The position numbers and the translations under genes were made by a program. From DATKIY01 sp963726755 (GTDB lineage: Bacteria; Actinomycetota; Actinomycetes; JAHEKZ01), in the NCBI GenBank assembly GCA_963726755.1, contig CAVSDB010000003.1, positions 806,001 through 870,000 of the forward strand: a DNA stretch of 64,000 bases. Reading direction: 5' to 3'. Positions within the stretch are counted from its first letter, which is position 1; every line of letters begins with the position of its first letter. The notes under the pieces were generated by a model. It worked only from the letters and a program-made list of their open reading frames with translations. It did no database searches and was not told where the DNA came from. Shown one piece after another: positions 63,864 through 64,000 of this stretch.

Positions 63864-64000
63864 ATGACGACATCTCGTTCCGCACGCGTCGTGTTGGCGG
63901 CCATCATGTTGTTGGGACTGTCGTTCATCTACATCCCGCTAGGCGTCGTTGTCATCAACTCGTTCAACGCCAGCAAGGTGTTCGCGTGGCCGCCGAAGGA
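63864..64000 (+). CDS. potC: ABC transporter permease (PotC-like), cut by the window edge
   Basis: ATG 63864 opens MTTSRSARVVLAAIMLLG, followed by LSFIYIPLGVVVINSFNASK and FAWPPK, the typical first helix and periplasmic loop of PotC-family permeases. Only the first 45 residues are visible. It is the fourth gene of the transporter operon. Confidence 0.75.
   Translation, partial: MTTSRSARVVLAAIMLLGLSFIYIPLGVVVINSFNASKVFAWPPK

Overview
The window is from a moderately high-GC actinobacterium, most likely an uncultured or little-studied lineage. The evidence is gene content and promoter style: an HspR-type regulator with a HAIR-like operator in front of dnaK, a DUF3151 gene, a mycothiol-type maleylpyruvate isomerase homologue, an F420/PPOX-type oxidoreductase, a ScyD-like secreted propeller protein, and many genes that appear leaderless (a TANNNT-like -10 box ending 6-9 nt before an ATG or GTG). 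No species-level claim is possible from the sequence alone.

Layout. 0.25-1.1 kb: a Gly/Trp/Asp repeat surface protein. 1.2-6.9 kb: 2-oxoacid dehydrogenase E1alpha, E1beta and E2, then a nitrilase-family amidase and a PLP decarboxylase. 6.9-14.2 kb: an acyl-CoA dehydrogenase, then several disrupted genes (GH114-like, YrhK-like membrane protein which is intact, MatB-like synthetase, TMEM175-like) and a double Fe-S PD-(D/E)XK nuclease. 14.3-17.8 kb: a DHFR-family gene, then a 1.6-kb insert flanked by a 50-bp direct repeat at tRNA-Gly(CCC), then a monooxygenase/TetR pair. 17.8-28.3 kb: dcd, a membrane Fe-S oxidoreductase, a HIT protein and the heat-shock cluster dnaK-grpE-dnaJ-hspR-clpB. 28.5-32.9 kb: a DeoR, GH4 glycosidase, PfkB kinase and GatZ-like operon. 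32.9-44.1 kb: an amidase, a zinc-ribbon micro-ORF with a C45 Ntn-hydrolase and an ATP-grasp ligase, an aminotransferase, an acyl-CoA dehydrogenase, a P1 peptidase, an SDR, an alpha/beta hydrolase and a two-gene ABC exporter. 44.2-48.4 kb: pyrE, lemA, dedA, a SpoU methyltransferase, a decayed AbiEi/DUF559-like pseudogene and DUF3151. 48.5-60.4 kb: purA, purD, purB, purC, purS, purQ and purL interleaved with a class III aminotransferase, a PPOX protein and galE, and followed by a mycothiol-type enzyme. 60.6-64 kb: a polyamine-type ABC transporter (potA, potD, potB, start of potC).

The most notable observations are these. (1) A dispersed intergenic repeat of about 63 bp has four full and two partial copies. 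It combines a small hairpin, an invariant core and a DnaA-box-like end, and it always sits at gene 3' ends. (2) A tRNA-Gly half-gene duplication brackets a 1.6-kb insert with no integrase. (3) Two very short divergent intergenic regions appear to carry paired leaderless promoters, one built on a perfectly symmetric shared -10 palindrome. (4) A zinc-ribbon micro-ORF, a C45 acyltransferase and an ATP-grasp enzyme form a possible undescribed peptide or amide pathway. (5) Almost all frameshifts found in otherwise well-conserved genes have the same sign (one extra base), which points to residual sequencing or assembly insertions rather than gene decay.
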